Shown: one piece after another, positions 54,103 to 63,778 of the stretch
How positions within the stretch are numbered: position 1 is the first letter of the stretch
Layout: every line of letters begins with the position of its first letter
NCBI GenBank assembly: GCA_022648165.1
Contig: JALCLX010000006.1
Coordinates: 124,001 to 188,000, forward strand
Source of the DNA: Ancrocorticia sp.
Lineage (GTDB): Bacteria > Actinomycetota > Actinomycetes > Actinomycetales > Actinomycetaceae
Direction of reading: 5' to 3'
DNA: 64,000 nt
Notes under the pieces: generated by a model
Seen by the model: the letters and a program-made list of their open reading frames with translations, nothing else
Told to the model about the DNA's origin: nothing
Database searches by the model: none
Translations under genes and position numbers: made by a program

Positions 54103-55626
54103 ATGGATCAGGTCAATCGTCGTGCCCATCTTCTTATGCAAGGTCAACGAGCATTGGCTGATCTTCCTCAATCCATTATTGAACTAGGATCTATTTTCGC
54201 AGATGCTGGCCACGAATTGTCACTTGTCGGCGGACCAGTTCGCGACGCCTTTCTTGGCCTGCCAATACACGACTACGATTTGACCACCTCGGCGCGTCCT
54301 TCTGAGACAGAGACACTCCTGGCATCATGGGGCGGTACAACGTGGGACATTGGACGGCAGTTCGGAACAATCGGCGCTCACCGAGGGAAGATTACCGTTG
54401 AGGTAACCACGTATCGCCGCGATTTTTATGAGCGCGGTTCGCGCAAACCTGACGTAGATTTCGGTGACTCTTTAGAAGGTGATCTTTCCCGCCGGGATTT
54501 CACTGTCAATGCAATGGCAGTGCGCTTGCCTTCGCAGGTGCTGGTGGATCCATGCGGTGGTGTGGACGACCTCGTTGCCGGGATCTTGAGAACGCCGATT
54601 ACTGCTCAGCAGTCTTTCGATGACGATCCGTTACGTATTATGCGAGCGGCGCGTTTCGCTGCGCAGCTTCAATTCGATGTTGCGCCAGACGTTATGGCAG
54701 CGATGGAAGAGATGGCTTCGCGCCTCTCAATCGTTTCAGCGGAACGTGTGAGGGCGGAGATCGAGCGGATGATGACCGCTCCGGCGCCACGGCGCGGGAT
54801 TGAACTTGTGGTGTACACGGGCGTGGCGGACGTCGTATTGCCTGAAGTGGCGAAACTGCGTAAAACCGTGGACGAACATGGCCGCCACAAAGATGTCTAT
54901 GAGCACACACTTCAGGTGTTGGATCGAGCAATCGCACTGGAGACGCGCCCAGAGGATCTCCCGTTGTACGACGATTCGGCCGAGGCACAGGATCCCGCTG
55001 ATCTGATGGCCGGCCCAGTTCCATCCCCCGATCTCACGTTGCGCCTGGCAGCACTTTTCCACGACATCGGCAAGCCTGCCACGCGGCGATTTGAGCGAGA
55101 TGGGACGGTAACGTTCCGGGGGCACGACGTCATTGGTGCCAGAATGGCAGCGAGGCGAATGCGAGCCTTGCGTTTCGATAGGCAGACCGAAAAAGACGTA
55201 TCACGTCTGGTGGAGCTGCATTTGCGCGCTTTCGGTTTTTCGGATCGAGAATGGACCGATTCGGCCGTTAGACGGTTCGTGAAGGATGCAGGCCCGTTGC
55301 TTCCGCGACTTCTTCGCCTGATTCGCGCAGACATCACATCCCAGAATCGGCGCAAGGTGGTACGGCTGCAGGCGGCGAACGACGAATTGGCGCGCCGCAT
55401 TGCCGCTATCGCACAGAAGGAAGAACTGGATGCGATACGCCCTGATTTGGACGGCCAGGAGATCATGGCTTTGCTGGGGTTAAAGCCTGGTCCCGCGGTA
55501 GGTGCGGCGCGAAATCACATGATGGAAATCCGTCTGGATGAGGGGCCTTTGGGCCACGACGAAGCTGTTGCGCGCCTGCTCGCATGGTGGCAGTCCCAGC
55601 AGACTGAGCAAAGTGAGAGTGACTGA
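54103..55626 (+). CDS. pcnA: CCA tRNA nucleotidyltransferase
   Basis: This enzyme adds or repairs CCA on tRNA ends, and the tRNAs in this window do not encode CCA. The polymerase head has LVGGPVRDAFLG, IHDYDLTT (metal Asp pair), RRDFTVNAMAV and DDPLRIMRAARFAAQL. A C-terminal HD domain follows: LAALFHDIGKPATR and GHDVIGARMAARRM. ATG 54103 agrees with the family N-terminus; ATG 54058 would add 15 residues. Confidence 0.94.
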   Translation: MDQVNRRAHLLMQGQRALADLPQSIIELGSIFADAGHELSLVGGPVRDAFLGLPIHDYDLTTSARPSETETLLASWGGTTWDIGRQFGTIGAHRGKITVEVTTYRRDFYERGSRKPDVDFGDSLEGDLSRRDFTVNAMAVRLPSQVLVDPCGGVDDLVAGILRTPITAQQSFDDDPLRIMRAARFAAQLQFDVAPDVMAAMEEMASRLSIVSAERVRAEIERMMTAPAPRRGIELVVYTGVADVVLPEVAKLRKTVDEHGRHKDVYEHTLQVLDRAIALETRPEDLPLYDDSAEAQDPADLMAGPVPSPDLTLRLAALFHDIGKPATRRFERDGTVTFRGHDVIGARMAARRMRALRFDRQTEKDVSRLVELHLRAFGFSDREWTDSAVRRFVKDAGPLLPRLLRLIRADITSQNRRKVVRLQAANDELARRIAAIAQKEELDAIRPDLDGQEIMALLGLKPGPAVGAARNHMMEIRLDEGPLGHDEAVARLLAWWQSQQTEQSESD

Positions 55627-55661
55627 ACGGTACCCGTGCCGGAAACGACAGGCGGTGAAGG

Positions 55662-56981
55662 ATGAGGCTAGTTGACGACCTCAAGGTGTTGTCCCGGAAT
55701 TCTGGTTTTAAGAAGCTCCTGGGAGTTCGCTTGGTTTCACAGACCGGAGACGGTATGCTGCAGGCCGGGCTCGCCTCGCTCTTCTTTTTCCGTGCTGACG
55801 AAATGGCAGATGCGGCCAGCGTTGCTGCGGCGCTGGTTGTGATGCTTCTGCCATTCAGTGTTGTCGGACCTTTTACAGGGCCTTTCCTGGATCGCTGGCG
55901 CCGCAGGCAAGTGCTGGTGTATGGCAACGTCGTCAGGGCGATCTTGGTGACTTTGACGATTCTTGCCATGAACCGGTGGGGCCAAGGCGCCATCGTGTAC
56001 ATGCTGGTTCTGATCACGCTGGGCATATCACGTTTCATGCTCTCAGGTCTTTCCGCAGGGCTTCCCACGGTGGTCGCAGAAGAGCGCCTTCTGATGGCGA
56101 ATTCCGTTGTTCCCACCTTGGGTGGTATTGCCACGGGTGCCGGAGCGGTTATCGGGTTTCTACTGCGGCTCTTCCTGCCGGGTGGAGAGGCGCAGCAGAT
56201 TGCCTCGCTTGTGATCGCTACATTGTTGTACATCGGTGCATCGTACGTGGCACGCACGTTGGGGAAGGACGAACTTGGCCCGGAACACCCCGATGTTTCG
56301 CATTCGGTAGTGCAACAAGTCGCGGCTGCGGCTCGCGACTTGGGCGACGCCGTCGTCTATTTGATTCGGCGGGGAACACCGGGGCTCGCTCTTGTAACGA
56401 TGGCACTCCACCGTTTTGTCTATGGGATGGAACTCATCACCATCATATTGGCAGGACGTAATCTGCTTGTCGATTCGTATGATGCCGATGGTGGCCTGAC
56501 GGCATTTGGCGCTCTCATGGGAGCGATGGTCGTTGGCCATTTTGTGGCGGTTATCCTCACGCCTATCGCGCACGAACGCATAGCGCCGTCTCACTGGATC
56601 TTCATATGTTTGACAGGAGGAACAGCGGGTCAGCTTCTAATTGTGTGGACCCACGAGCTCATCATCTTCATGGTGGGTATGTTCGTCTTCGGAATCGGCG
56701 TGCAAGGCGCAAAGATCGCGGTCGACACAATTGTGCAGTCAGACACCGCAGACGCCTATCGCGGGCGGGCTTTCTCTATTTACGACGTATTGTTCAACAT
56801 GGCGGAATGTGCGGCGGCAGGTCTGGCTATTGTGGTGTTGCCCAACGAAGGATGGTCGCGGCCAGTCCAATTGGGGCTCGTGATTTTCGTGTGGGTTGTG
56901 GCGCTCACGTACCGTCACCTGGTTCAGAAACTCCACAACACTCCACGTGAGGTCACGTTGAACGGTGCAACGCCGGAATAA
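55662..56981 (+). CDS. MFS-type transporter
   Basis: The 439-residue protein has about 12 hydrophobic helices and major-facilitator features: GPFTGPFLDRWRRRQVLVYGNVVRA with the loop 2-3 signature, and GARNRAFSIYDVL-like YRGRAFSIYDVLFNMAE. Uptake or efflux cannot be told; the family position beside pcnA is shared with other actinobacteria. It lies 35 bases after pcnA and may be read with it. Confidence 0.82.
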   Translation: MRLVDDLKVLSRNSGFKKLLGVRLVSQTGDGMLQAGLASLFFFRADEMADAASVAAALVVMLLPFSVVGPFTGPFLDRWRRRQVLVYGNVVRAILVTLTILAMNRWGQGAIVYMLVLITLGISRFMLSGLSAGLPTVVAEERLLMANSVVPTLGGIATGAGAVIGFLLRLFLPGGEAQQIASLVIATLLYIGASYVARTLGKDELGPEHPDVSHSVVQQVAAAARDLGDAVVYLIRRGTPGLALVTMALHRFVYGMELITIILAGRNLLVDSYDADGGLTAFGALMGAMVVGHFVAVILTPIAHERIAPSHWIFICLTGGTAGQLLIVWTHELIIFMVGMFVFGIGVQGAKIAVDTIVQSDTADAYRGRAFSIYDVLFNMAECAAAGLAIVVLPNEGWSRPVQLGLVIFVWVVALTYRHLVQKLHNTPREVTLNGATPE

Positions 56982-57031
56982 CGCCATGAAGTGCGGCGCG
57001 CGGAGGCGAATCGCAGTGGAAATTTGGCACA

Positions 57032-57052
57032 GATATATCGATTCGATATATC
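57032..57052. promoter_or_regulatory. Palindromic operator, probable PadR binding site
   Basis: GATATATCG (57032-57040) and CGATATATC (57044-57052) form a perfect 9-base inverted repeat with a 3-base centre, 31 bases before padR. PadR dimers bind such AT-rich palindromes, so this is the probable autoregulatory operator controlling padR-ino1. Confidence 0.65.
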
Positions 57053-57083
57053 ATGAGACTGTCATTCTGGAAGAAGGATCGTT

Positions 57084-57701
57084 GTGCCAGCAGTTACACC
57101 CCGTGCGCAGGTTTTAAATCTCGCCATTCTTGGATACCTCAACGAGGGACCACAGCACGGGTATGCCTTACGCAAGGCGCTCAATCTTTCTCTGGGTACG
57201 TTTCGCACGCTCAGCTATGGATCGCTGTATCCGGCGCTGCGCAGGCTTGAAGAGGCTGGGTATATCGAATCTCATGAGGATCCGTCAATCCCAGGCTCGC
57301 TCCGCAAGCGCATCATTTACTCAATCTCCGAGAAGGGGCGCAATTACCTGGACAACGAATTGTCTTCCGCTGGCCCCGGGGATTGGGAAGATGGTGCATT
57401 CGATGTGCGGTTCTCGATGTTCGGTTCAACGGATTCGGAAACGAGACTTCGCATACTCGAAGGTCGTTACACGCGAATGCTGGAACGTAGGGATGCCCTC
57501 CAACTGTGGGCAGATACCGCGGCTCGGCATGCGGATTCTTACGCTACGGAACTCGCACGGCATGGATTAGCTCAAGTCAATGCTGAAGTAACGTGGCTTG
57601 AAAACATGATTGACAAAGAGCGTCAAAAGAAGAATGGCCAGGTCAGTGTTGGTAAAGCGCGTCCTGGTTCACTGCTTCGAAAAAGAAACAAGGAGATTTA
57701 A
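57084..57701 (+). CDS. PadR-family transcriptional regulator
   Basis: The winged helix covers residues 1-90, with [39 protein letters not shown] and [14 protein letters not shown]; the C-terminal part (100-185) is a helical dimerisation domain. GTG 57084 has AAGG 6 bases upstream. The stop overlaps the ino1 ATG as TAATG. PadR beside ino1 is a widespread actinobacterial pair (Rv0047c-Rv0046c), so it probably controls inositol synthesis. Confidence 0.93.
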   Translation: MPAVTPRAQVLNLAILGYLNEGPQHGYALRKALNLSLGTFRTLSYGSLYPALRRLEEAGYIESHEDPSIPGSLRKRIIYSISEKGRNYLDNELSSAGPGDWEDGAFDVRFSMFGSTDSETRLRILEGRYTRMLERRDALQLWADTAARHADSYATELARHGLAQVNAEVTWLENMIDKERQKKNGQVSVGKARPGSLLRKRNKEI

Positions 57702-58780
57702 TGGGCAAGATTCGTGTGGCGATTGTGGGCGTGGGCAACTGCGCCTCATCGCTCATCCAGGGCGTCGAATACTACAAAGATGCAGATCCGAATAGTACCG
57801 TCCCCGGTCTGATGCACGTTCAGTTCGGCGATTATCACGTCAGAGACTTGCAGTTTGTCACGGCCTTCGACGTCGACGCGAAAAAGGTGGGCACCGATCT
57901 GGCTGACGCCATCAACGCTTCAGAAAACAACACGATCAAGATCGCGGATGTCCCACCAACGGGTGTCACTGTTCAGCGCGGGCACACGTTTGATGGCCTT
58001 GGGAAGTACTACAAGCAGCAGATTGAGGAATCGCCTGCCACTCCTGTGGACGTTGTCAAGGAATTGCAGGACAAGAAAGTGGATGTGCTGGTTTCGTACC
58101 TGCCTGTGGGCTCGGAGCATGCCGCTAAGTTCTACGCACAATGCGCAATCGACGCCAAAGTGGCCTTCGTCAATGCCATGCCCGTCTTTATCGGTTCCAC
58201 GAAGGAGTGGAGTGACAAATTCGCTGCGGCTGGGGTTCCAGTGATCGGCGACGATGTGAAGTCACAGATCGGAGCGACGATCACGCACCGCGTGCTCGCG
58301 AAGCTGTTCGAAGATCGTGGCGTCATTTTGGACCGCACATACCAGCTCAATGTTGGCGGCAACATGGACTTCATGAACATGCTGGAACGCGAGCGCTTGG
58401 AATCTAAGAAGATCTCAAAAACGAATGCAGTACAGTCGAATTTGCGCCGCAAACTCGATCCCCACAATGTACACATCGGCCCATCGGATTACGTTGCCTG
58501 GCTGGATGATCGCAAGTGGGCATTTGTACGGCTTGAGGGGCGCAACTTCGGTGACGCTCCTGTGTCGCTTGAGTACAAGCTAGAAGTGTGGGATTCGCCA
58601 AACTCTGCTGGCATCATTATCGATGCGGTGCGTGCTGCGAAGATTGGACTCGATCGTGGCCTAGGTGGCGAACTTCTTTCGCCGGCATCCTACTTCATGA
58701 AGTCTCCTATGGAACAGCGCGACGACGATGCTGCGCGGGAATCCGTGGAGGCATTTATCCGTGGAGAGGTAGAGCGTTAG
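57701..58780 (+). CDS. ino1: Myo-inositol-1-phosphate synthase
   Basis: The enzyme converts glucose 6-phosphate to inositol 1-phosphate using NAD, the first step toward phosphatidylinositol and mycothiol. [17 protein letters not shown] is the NAD-binding motif; [32 protein letters not shown] and [13 protein letters not shown] are family motifs. Length (359 residues) is the short actinobacterial type. It is coupled to padR and closed by a long hairpin. Confidence 0.97.
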   Translation: MGKIRVAIVGVGNCASSLIQGVEYYKDADPNSTVPGLMHVQFGDYHVRDLQFVTAFDVDAKKVGTDLADAINASENNTIKIADVPPTGVTVQRGHTFDGLGKYYKQQIEESPATPVDVVKELQDKKVDVLVSYLPVGSEHAAKFYAQCAIDAKVAFVNAMPVFIGSTKEWSDKFAAAGVPVIGDDVKSQIGATITHRVLAKLFEDRGVILDRTYQLNVGGNMDFMNMLERERLESKKISKTNAVQSNLRRKLDPHNVHIGPSDYVAWLDDRKWAFVRLEGRNFGDAPVSLEYKLEVWDSPNSAGIIIDAVRAAKIGLDRGLGGELLSPASYFMKSPMEQRDDDAARESVEAFIRGEVER

Positions 58781-58790
58781 CGTTATCCTT

Positions 58791-58844
58791 GGCAAGGCGA
58801 AAGGCCGGGCTACGCGGTAGTCCGGCCTTTCGCCTTGCCATTTT
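58791..58844 (+). terminator. Rho-independent terminator after ino1
   Basis: A 23-pair stem with one wobble (58791-58813 with 58817-58839) and a 3-base loop ends in ATTTT. It lies 10 bases after the ino1 stop. Confidence 0.85.
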
Positions 58845-58946
58845 GGAACCAATCAGAGGAAACCGGGGAGGGATAGCTCACGTGCGCAGTGGTGGCACAA
58901 TAGGGCAGACTTGCAAAGGATGAAGCAAACGGCCGAAAGGACAGAA

Positions 58947-60221
58947 GTGAAAGAAGCCGAAACACCGCGGCGGCGAGTTCCTGCCGGCATGACATTGCTA
59001 GTGGTGGGTGCCACCGCCACTATTCTTTTTGTTGGGATCTACCAGATTCGCGACATCTTTGCACCGGCTTTCTTCGCTTTGACGCTAGTGGTGACAGTGC
59101 GTCCCATCCATCGCTGGTTGATTAAGAAAGGTGTGCCGCCGTGGGTTGCGGCCACATTTACCCTGATCACCCTGGCTATTATGCTCGTGGGTATTGTGGG
59201 CTTAATGGCCTGGTCGCTTGTTGGCCTTCCAGATATCGTGAAGAGTTATGCCGGCGATTTTCAAGGCTGGATTGATCAGATCATGTCGTTCCTCGAAGAT
59301 CGAGGATTCGCTACAGATCAGATCACTGATGAAATCATGAGTAAGTTGAACGTGGGTCAGGCGGTATCCACGGTGTTGAATGCGGCCAGTTCCGTATCGT
59401 CTGTTGGAGGGCTCCTCTTTGTTATCGCGCTTGCGCTTTTGTTCATTACGGTAGATACGATGACGATGCACTCGCGGGCTTCAATCATTAAGAGCCACGA
59501 TCTCATGCTCTACGAGGCCCTTGCATCATTCGAAGGGCGGGTTCGCCAGTATTGGATCGTGTCCACGGTGTTTGGCATGATCGTCGCTGTAGTTAATGGC
59601 ATTGTGTTGCAGTTTCTCAACGTGCCCATGCCTGTTGCGTGGGCGCTCTTCTCCTTTATTACGAACTACATTCCCAACATTGGCTTCATCATTGGCGTTA
59701 TTCCGCCTGCCATCATGGGTGCCTTATCCAATGATTGGACCACGGGCGTGTGGGTCATCGTCGCCTATTCGGTTATCAATGCGGTGATCCAGGGCGTGTT
59801 TCAACCTAAAATCACCGGCGATGCGGTGGGCCTTTCCACCACGGTCACATTTCTCTCACTGCTGTTCTGGACAGTAGTGATTGGACCTTTCGGTGCGATT
59901 CTTGCCGTTCCGCTCACACTGTTTACAAAAGCGTTACTGGTGGATTCGAGCGCGCAGACGCGCTGGATTGCTGCATTCCTCATTCCCGAAGGAGATGCGG
60001 AGAATAAGCGGAAATTGGGATACTTCGACTCAGGTAGTTCCGTTCCAGATGAATTCGCGGAACCTGACACGATGCAGGCGGATCAGGGCAAGCGCATTCG
60101 CAACACGCTGCGAAGCTTAGCCTTGCGGCCGCCCACCATCCACGGGGAGCCGGCAATATCCCACGAGAGTGAAGACGTGCCACACACGCACGATGATTCG
60201 ACGAATGATAGGAAGGCGTAG
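58947..60221 (+). CDS. AI-2E family transporter-like membrane protein
   Basis: GTG 58947 follows AAAGGA by 5 bases and yields 424 residues; upstream codons from 58911 lack a proper site. About eight helices follow with family motifs PIHRWLIKKGVPPWVA, ALFSFITNYIPNIGFIIGVIPPA, FQPKITGDAVGLSTTVTFLSLLFW and VIGPFGAILAVPLTLF. The family was named for AI-2 export, but many members act as ion antiporters, so substrate is open. The cytoplasmic tail is hydrophilic. Confidence 0.88.
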   Translation: MKEAETPRRRVPAGMTLLVVGATATILFVGIYQIRDIFAPAFFALTLVVTVRPIHRWLIKKGVPPWVAATFTLITLAIMLVGIVGLMAWSLVGLPDIVKSYAGDFQGWIDQIMSFLEDRGFATDQITDEIMSKLNVGQAVSTVLNAASSVSSVGGLLFVIALALLFITVDTMTMHSRASIIKSHDLMLYEALASFEGRVRQYWIVSTVFGMIVAVVNGIVLQFLNVPMPVAWALFSFITNYIPNIGFIIGVIPPAIMGALSNDWTTGVWVIVAYSVINAVIQGVFQPKITGDAVGLSTTVTFLSLLFWTVVIGPFGAILAVPLTLFTKALLVDSSAQTRWIAAFLIPEGDAENKRKLGYFDSGSSVPDEFAEPDTMQADQGKRIRNTLRSLALRPPTIHGEPAISHESEDVPHTHDDSTNDRKA

Positions 60222-60222
60222 C

Positions 60223-62442
60223 GTGGCTCCTTCGAAGAAAACAAAAATGAAAGCTCCTCGCAAAAGGGGGTGGAATTATCCACGGCGTGGGCTTGGGCCA
60301 ATTCATCGCTGGCTCCCAAGTTGGCGATTTGTGCTTGCGGCACTCTCAGCAGTTTTTGCTCTCGGGATTGCCGCATTCGCCACACTGTACGCCACGACCA
60401 AAGTTCCAGACCCTTCTGAGTTTGCGCTCGCTCAGGCGACTACCGTGTATTATTCGGACGGGAAAACGCCGCTTGGAACTTTCGCTGATTACGATCGCAA
60501 GCCTGTTGACCTCGATACTCTTCCGGATTATGTGGCACACGCAGTGGTTGCTTCGGAAGACCAGTCGTTCTACACAAATAACGGCATCTCACTGCCTTCG
60601 ATCGCTCGGGCCTTCATGAATAACATACGCGGAGGCTCGCGCCAAGGAGGATCGACGCTAACGCAACAGTACGTGGAACGCTACTTCTTGGGGACGACGA
60701 CGTCGTTCACCGGAAAGATCCATGAGGCATTGATTGCGCTGAAGATTGACCGCCAACAATCAAAAGATGAGATTCTGCAGAATTACCTGAACACAATTTA
60801 CTTTGGCCGCGGCGCATACGGTATTGAAGTGGCGTCTCAGAAGTATTTCGGAATTTCGTCAAGTGACCTTACGCTATCCCAGGCCGCCTTGTTGGTAGCG
60901 GTTATTCCAGCACCGAGTGCATGGGATCCGGCTGTTGATGCGGATATGGCGCAGGCGCGGTGGCAGCGAGTGATCGACAACATGGTCTCCCTGGGGTACC
61001 TCACCAGTGATGAAGCAGATCAGCAGAAATTCCCGGATACCATCGATCCAACGATTGCCAACAGCTTCGCGGGAACTAATGGGTATCTGTTGCAAGAGGT
61101 TTCAAGCGAGTTGATAGCCAGCGGGAAGTTCACAGAAGACGATTTGAACCAAAACGGCTACACAATCGTGACCACTATCGATAAGGACAAGCAGCAAGCT
61201 GCCGTTGATGCGGTGAACTCGTTGCCATCAGACCGTCCTGACAATAATTATGTGGGCCTCATTTCTGCTGATCCGCGCACCGGGGCGATTTATGCGATGT
61301 ATGGCGGGAAGGATTATCTGACGCGTCAACGCAGTAACGCCACGCAGGATCAGGCGCAAGGTGGTTCCACTTTCAAGACGTTTGGATTGTTAGCGGCCTT
61401 GGAGAACGGGAAGACGCTTGCGGATACTTACCGGTCAATAAGTCCGATCACTATAGGCGATACGGAGATAACAAATTCTGATTCGATCAGCCATGGCATC
61501 ATTTCAATTTTCCAGGCGACCAAGTATTCAGATAACACTGTCTACGCGCAGATGAACGAAGACATTGGCCCTGCGAAGACGGAGGAGGCCGCCATTCAAG
61601 CAGGCCTTCCCGAGGACACGCCGGGATTGGATGATTCGCTGACCAACGTGCTGGGTTCAGCCTCTGTAACAGCAGCTCAGATGGCGAAAGTGTTTGGAAT
61701 GTATGCCAACGGCGGCGTAGAGCACGATCTGTACATCGTGGACAAAGTGACCAATTCCGAGGGTGTTCAGGTGTACACCGGCGCTAATTCCGGCAAACGC
61801 GTATTTTCGGAGAATGTTATTAATACGCTGAGCTATGCGTTACAGGCACCCACGAGTGCCGGGGGTACAGCGGAGAAGGCGAGCGAACTTGGCCGGCCTG
61901 TTCGTGGCAAAACAGGAACGTCCTCCGGTCCATATTCGGCATGGTTCATTGGTTATATTCCGCAAATGGTGACAGCCGTTGATATGTATCAAATTGGGCC
62001 GAACGGTGAACAGCAGATACTTTCGAATTTCGGTGGCATCTCACCCTGGATCGCAGGTGGAGATTTTCCCACGGACGTCTGGCTTTCTTATATGAAAGCG
62101 GCTACGGCAGACATGGACGTTGAGGATTTCCCCGATCCCGATAGCGAACTTGTATCTGGTGCCAGCTATTCACCGACGGTGGAACCAAGCGTTTCGACGA
62201 CGCCGTCGGCAACTCCATCCGCATTGCCGACGCAAGAACCTACAACGGAGGCGCCGGCACCGGCAACGACGACGAAAACGCCCGAGCAGCAGGAGGAGAC
62301 TTCGGAGCCGGCGGTTGAACCAACCTCGGCGCCGACGACAACCGAAAGCGGTGACGACGGTACCGAATCGGGGTCCGATAGCAATGGTAACGGTGCAGCC
62401 GGCAGTGATACGCAAGGTGATACCAGCGCAAAGGGCGGCTGA
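60223..62442 (+). CDS. ponA: Class A penicillin-binding protein (glycosyltransferase/transpeptidase)
   Basis: GTG 60223 has GGAAGG 6 bases upstream and starts one base after the preceding stop. A basic cytoplasmic tail and membrane helix (about 35-58) lead into the glycosyltransferase domain with VVASEDQSFYTNNGI and RQGGSTLTQQYVERYF. The transpeptidase domain holds GGSTFKTFG (SxxK), YSDNTVY (SxN) and RGKTGTSSGPYSAWF (KTG). It polymerises and cross-links peptidoglycan. The last 80 residues are a Thr/Pro/Glu-rich, low-complexity tail, as in PonA1. Confidence 0.95.
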   Translation: MAPSKKTKMKAPRKRGWNYPRRGLGPIHRWLPSWRFVLAALSAVFALGIAAFATLYATTKVPDPSEFALAQATTVYYSDGKTPLGTFADYDRKPVDLDTLPDYVAHAVVASEDQSFYTNNGISLPSIARAFMNNIRGGSRQGGSTLTQQYVERYFLGTTTSFTGKIHEALIALKIDRQQSKDEILQNYLNTIYFGRGAYGIEVASQKYFGISSSDLTLSQAALLVAVIPAPSAWDPAVDADMAQARWQRVIDNMVSLGYLTSDEADQQKFPDTIDPTIANSFAGTNGYLLQEVSSELIASGKFTEDDLNQNGYTIVTTIDKDKQQAAVDAVNSLPSDRPDNNYVGLISADPRTGAIYAMYGGKDYLTRQRSNATQDQAQGGSTFKTFGLLAALENGKTLADTYRSISPITIGDTEITNSDSISHGIISIFQATKYSDNTVYAQMNEDIGPAKTEEAAIQAGLPEDTPGLDDSLTNVLGSASVTAAQMAKVFGMYANGGVEHDLYIVDKVTNSEGVQVYTGANSGKRVFSENVINTLSYALQAPTSAGGTAEKASELGRPVRGKTGTSSGPYSAWFIGYIPQMVTAVDMYQIGPNGEQQILSNFGGISPWIAGGDFPTDVWLSYMKAATADMDVEDFPDPDSELVSGASYSPTVEPSVSTTPSATPSALPTQEPTTEAPAPATTTKTPEQQEETSEPAVEPTSAPTTTESGDDGTESGSDSNGNGAAGSDTQGDTSAKGG

Positions 62443-62525
62443 GAGGTCTGCCAGCCAACGCGCTTTGACGTCCGGATAGACGCACTCTGGCGTCGGGATA
62501 GCTTGGCGGGTAGAATCTTCCCGGT

Positions 62526-62585
62526 ATGCCCTATGGCATCCATCGCATTACCCTCCTGTCATGGAGAGACCATGACCGTGTAGAC
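62526..62585 (+). promoter_or_regulatory. Structured leader upstream of rpsF
   Basis: Two hairpins lie between ponA and rpsF: ATGCC/GGCAT at 62526-62539 with a CTAT loop, and GTCATGG/CCATGAC at 62558-62576 with an AGAGA loop, followed by CGTG. Bacterial rpsF leaders often fold into a motif bound by the S6:S18 pair, so autoregulation is possible; the match here has not been tested against a covariance model. Confidence 0.35.
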
Positions 62586-62604
62586 CAAAGGAGGTGGGTA
62601 CAGC

Positions 62605-62895
62605 ATGCGTGATTACGAGATGATGATCATCATTGATCCGACCCTCGTTGACGAACGGAACATTGCGACCGTCGTCGATAAGCTGCTTCAGGTTGTCCCA
62701 AATGAGGGAGGCTCCCTGGAGAAAGTAGATATATGGGGAAGGCGCCGCCTCGCCTACGACATCAAGAAGCGCTCGGAAGGCATCTATGTTGTCGTCACGA
62801 TGAAGGCGACAGCGCAAACTGCTCAGGAACTCGATCGCCAGCTTTCGCTGAACGAAGCAATCCTGCGCACCAAGTTGCTGCGCCTCGAAGCCTAG
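62605..62895 (+). CDS. rpsF: 30S ribosomal protein S6
   Basis: The 96-residue protein begins [18 protein letters not shown] and carries [25 protein letters not shown], the S6 fold. AAAGGAGG precedes the ATG. First gene of rpsF-ssb-rpsR-rplI. Confidence 0.98.
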   Translation: MRDYEMMIIIDPTLVDERNIATVVDKLLQVVPNEGGSLEKVDIWGRRRLAYDIKKRSEGIYVVVTMKATAQTAQELDRQLSLNEAILRTKLLRLEA

Positions 62896-62905
62896 AGGGT
62901 GTGAC

Positions 62906-63421
62906 ATGGCAGGCGAACCAATAGTGACGATTGTCGGGAATCTGACAGCTGATCCTGATCTGCGCTACATCTCTTCGGGTGTTGCGGTGGCCAGTTTCAC
63001 TGTCGCCTCGACTCCGCGGACGCAAAACCGCCAAACCGGGCAGTGGGAAGATGGCGAGGCCATGTTCGTCCGGTGCAGCGTGTGGCGTGAATACGCCGAA
63101 AACGTTGCCGAGTCCCTCAGTAAAGGGATGCGGGTGATTGCCCATGGTCGAATGACGGTTCGCTCCTACGAATCTAACACTGGGGAGAAGCGCCAATCGA
63201 TCGAACTGCAGGTGGATGAGGTTGGGCCGTCGCTACGCTACGCACGTGCGCAAGTCACGCGTGTGAGCGGCGGTAATTCCGGCAACTACCAGGCGGGGAA
63301 CTCCAATAGCCGCAATCAGGGGCGCGCTTCATTTGATGCGCCTCAGGGCGGATCGGCTCACGATCCGTGGCAGAACGGACCCGCAGGCGGTTCGGCGTTT
63401 GATGACGCACCTCCGTTCTGA
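62906..63421 (+). CDS. ssb: Single-stranded DNA-binding protein
   Basis: The OB fold spans residues 1-115: [30 protein letters not shown], then [18 protein letters not shown] and [12 protein letters not shown] Gly/Asn/Gln-rich linker leads to the acidic tip FDDAPPF, which recruits replication and repair partners. Length (171 residues) is typical. Confidence 0.97.
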   Translation: MAGEPIVTIVGNLTADPDLRYISSGVAVASFTVASTPRTQNRQTGQWEDGEAMFVRCSVWREYAENVAESLSKGMRVIAHGRMTVRSYESNTGEKRQSIELQVDEVGPSLRYARAQVTRVSGGNSGNYQAGNSNSRNQGRASFDAPQGGSAHDPWQNGPAGGSAFDDAPPF

Positions 63422-63527
63422 TATGCCCTAAGCGCTCCGTCACACACAATGTGACATTGCGCTCTCAGCATCACCACATATCTACGTACGGCGAAACATC
63501 GCCATTTGATAATTCAGGAGCATGACA

Positions 63528-63764
63528 ATGCCGAAGCCAGTACTTCGCAAACCTAAGAAGCGGATGGGTCCGCTCAAGACAACAAAAGTTGGCACGATTG
63601 ATTACAAAGACACCGCAACGCTGCGCAAGTTCATTTCGGACCGTGGCAAGATTCGCGCGCGGCGCGTAACCGGTGTTTCCACCCAGGAACAGCGCAAGAT
63701 CGCGCGAGCTATTAAGAATGCGCGTGAAATGGCGTTGTTGCCGTACTCGAGCTCCGCTCGCTGA
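63528..63764 (+). CDS. rpsR: 30S ribosomal protein S18, cysteine-free form
   Basis: ATG 63528 has AGGAG 7 bases upstream and begins [14 protein letters not shown]. The C-terminal [17 protein letters not shown] and AREMALLPY are the S18 core. The stretch that in most actinobacterial copies contains a CxxC zinc pair reads MGPLKTTK, and the later Cys is also lost (TGVSTQ). This is a zinc-independent (C-minus) version of the protein at the main rpsF-ssb locus. Confidence 0.96.
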   Translation: MPKPVLRKPKKRMGPLKTTKVGTIDYKDTATLRKFISDRGKIRARRVTGVSTQEQRKIARAIKNAREMALLPYSSSAR

Positions 63765-63778
63765 GGAGGAGGACGTTA

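Noticed and set aside
62120-62479. Arg-rich plus-strand frame of 119 codons overlapping the end of ponA
   Set aside because: It is a frame shadow of the low-complexity Thr/Pro/Glu tail of the penicillin-binding protein.
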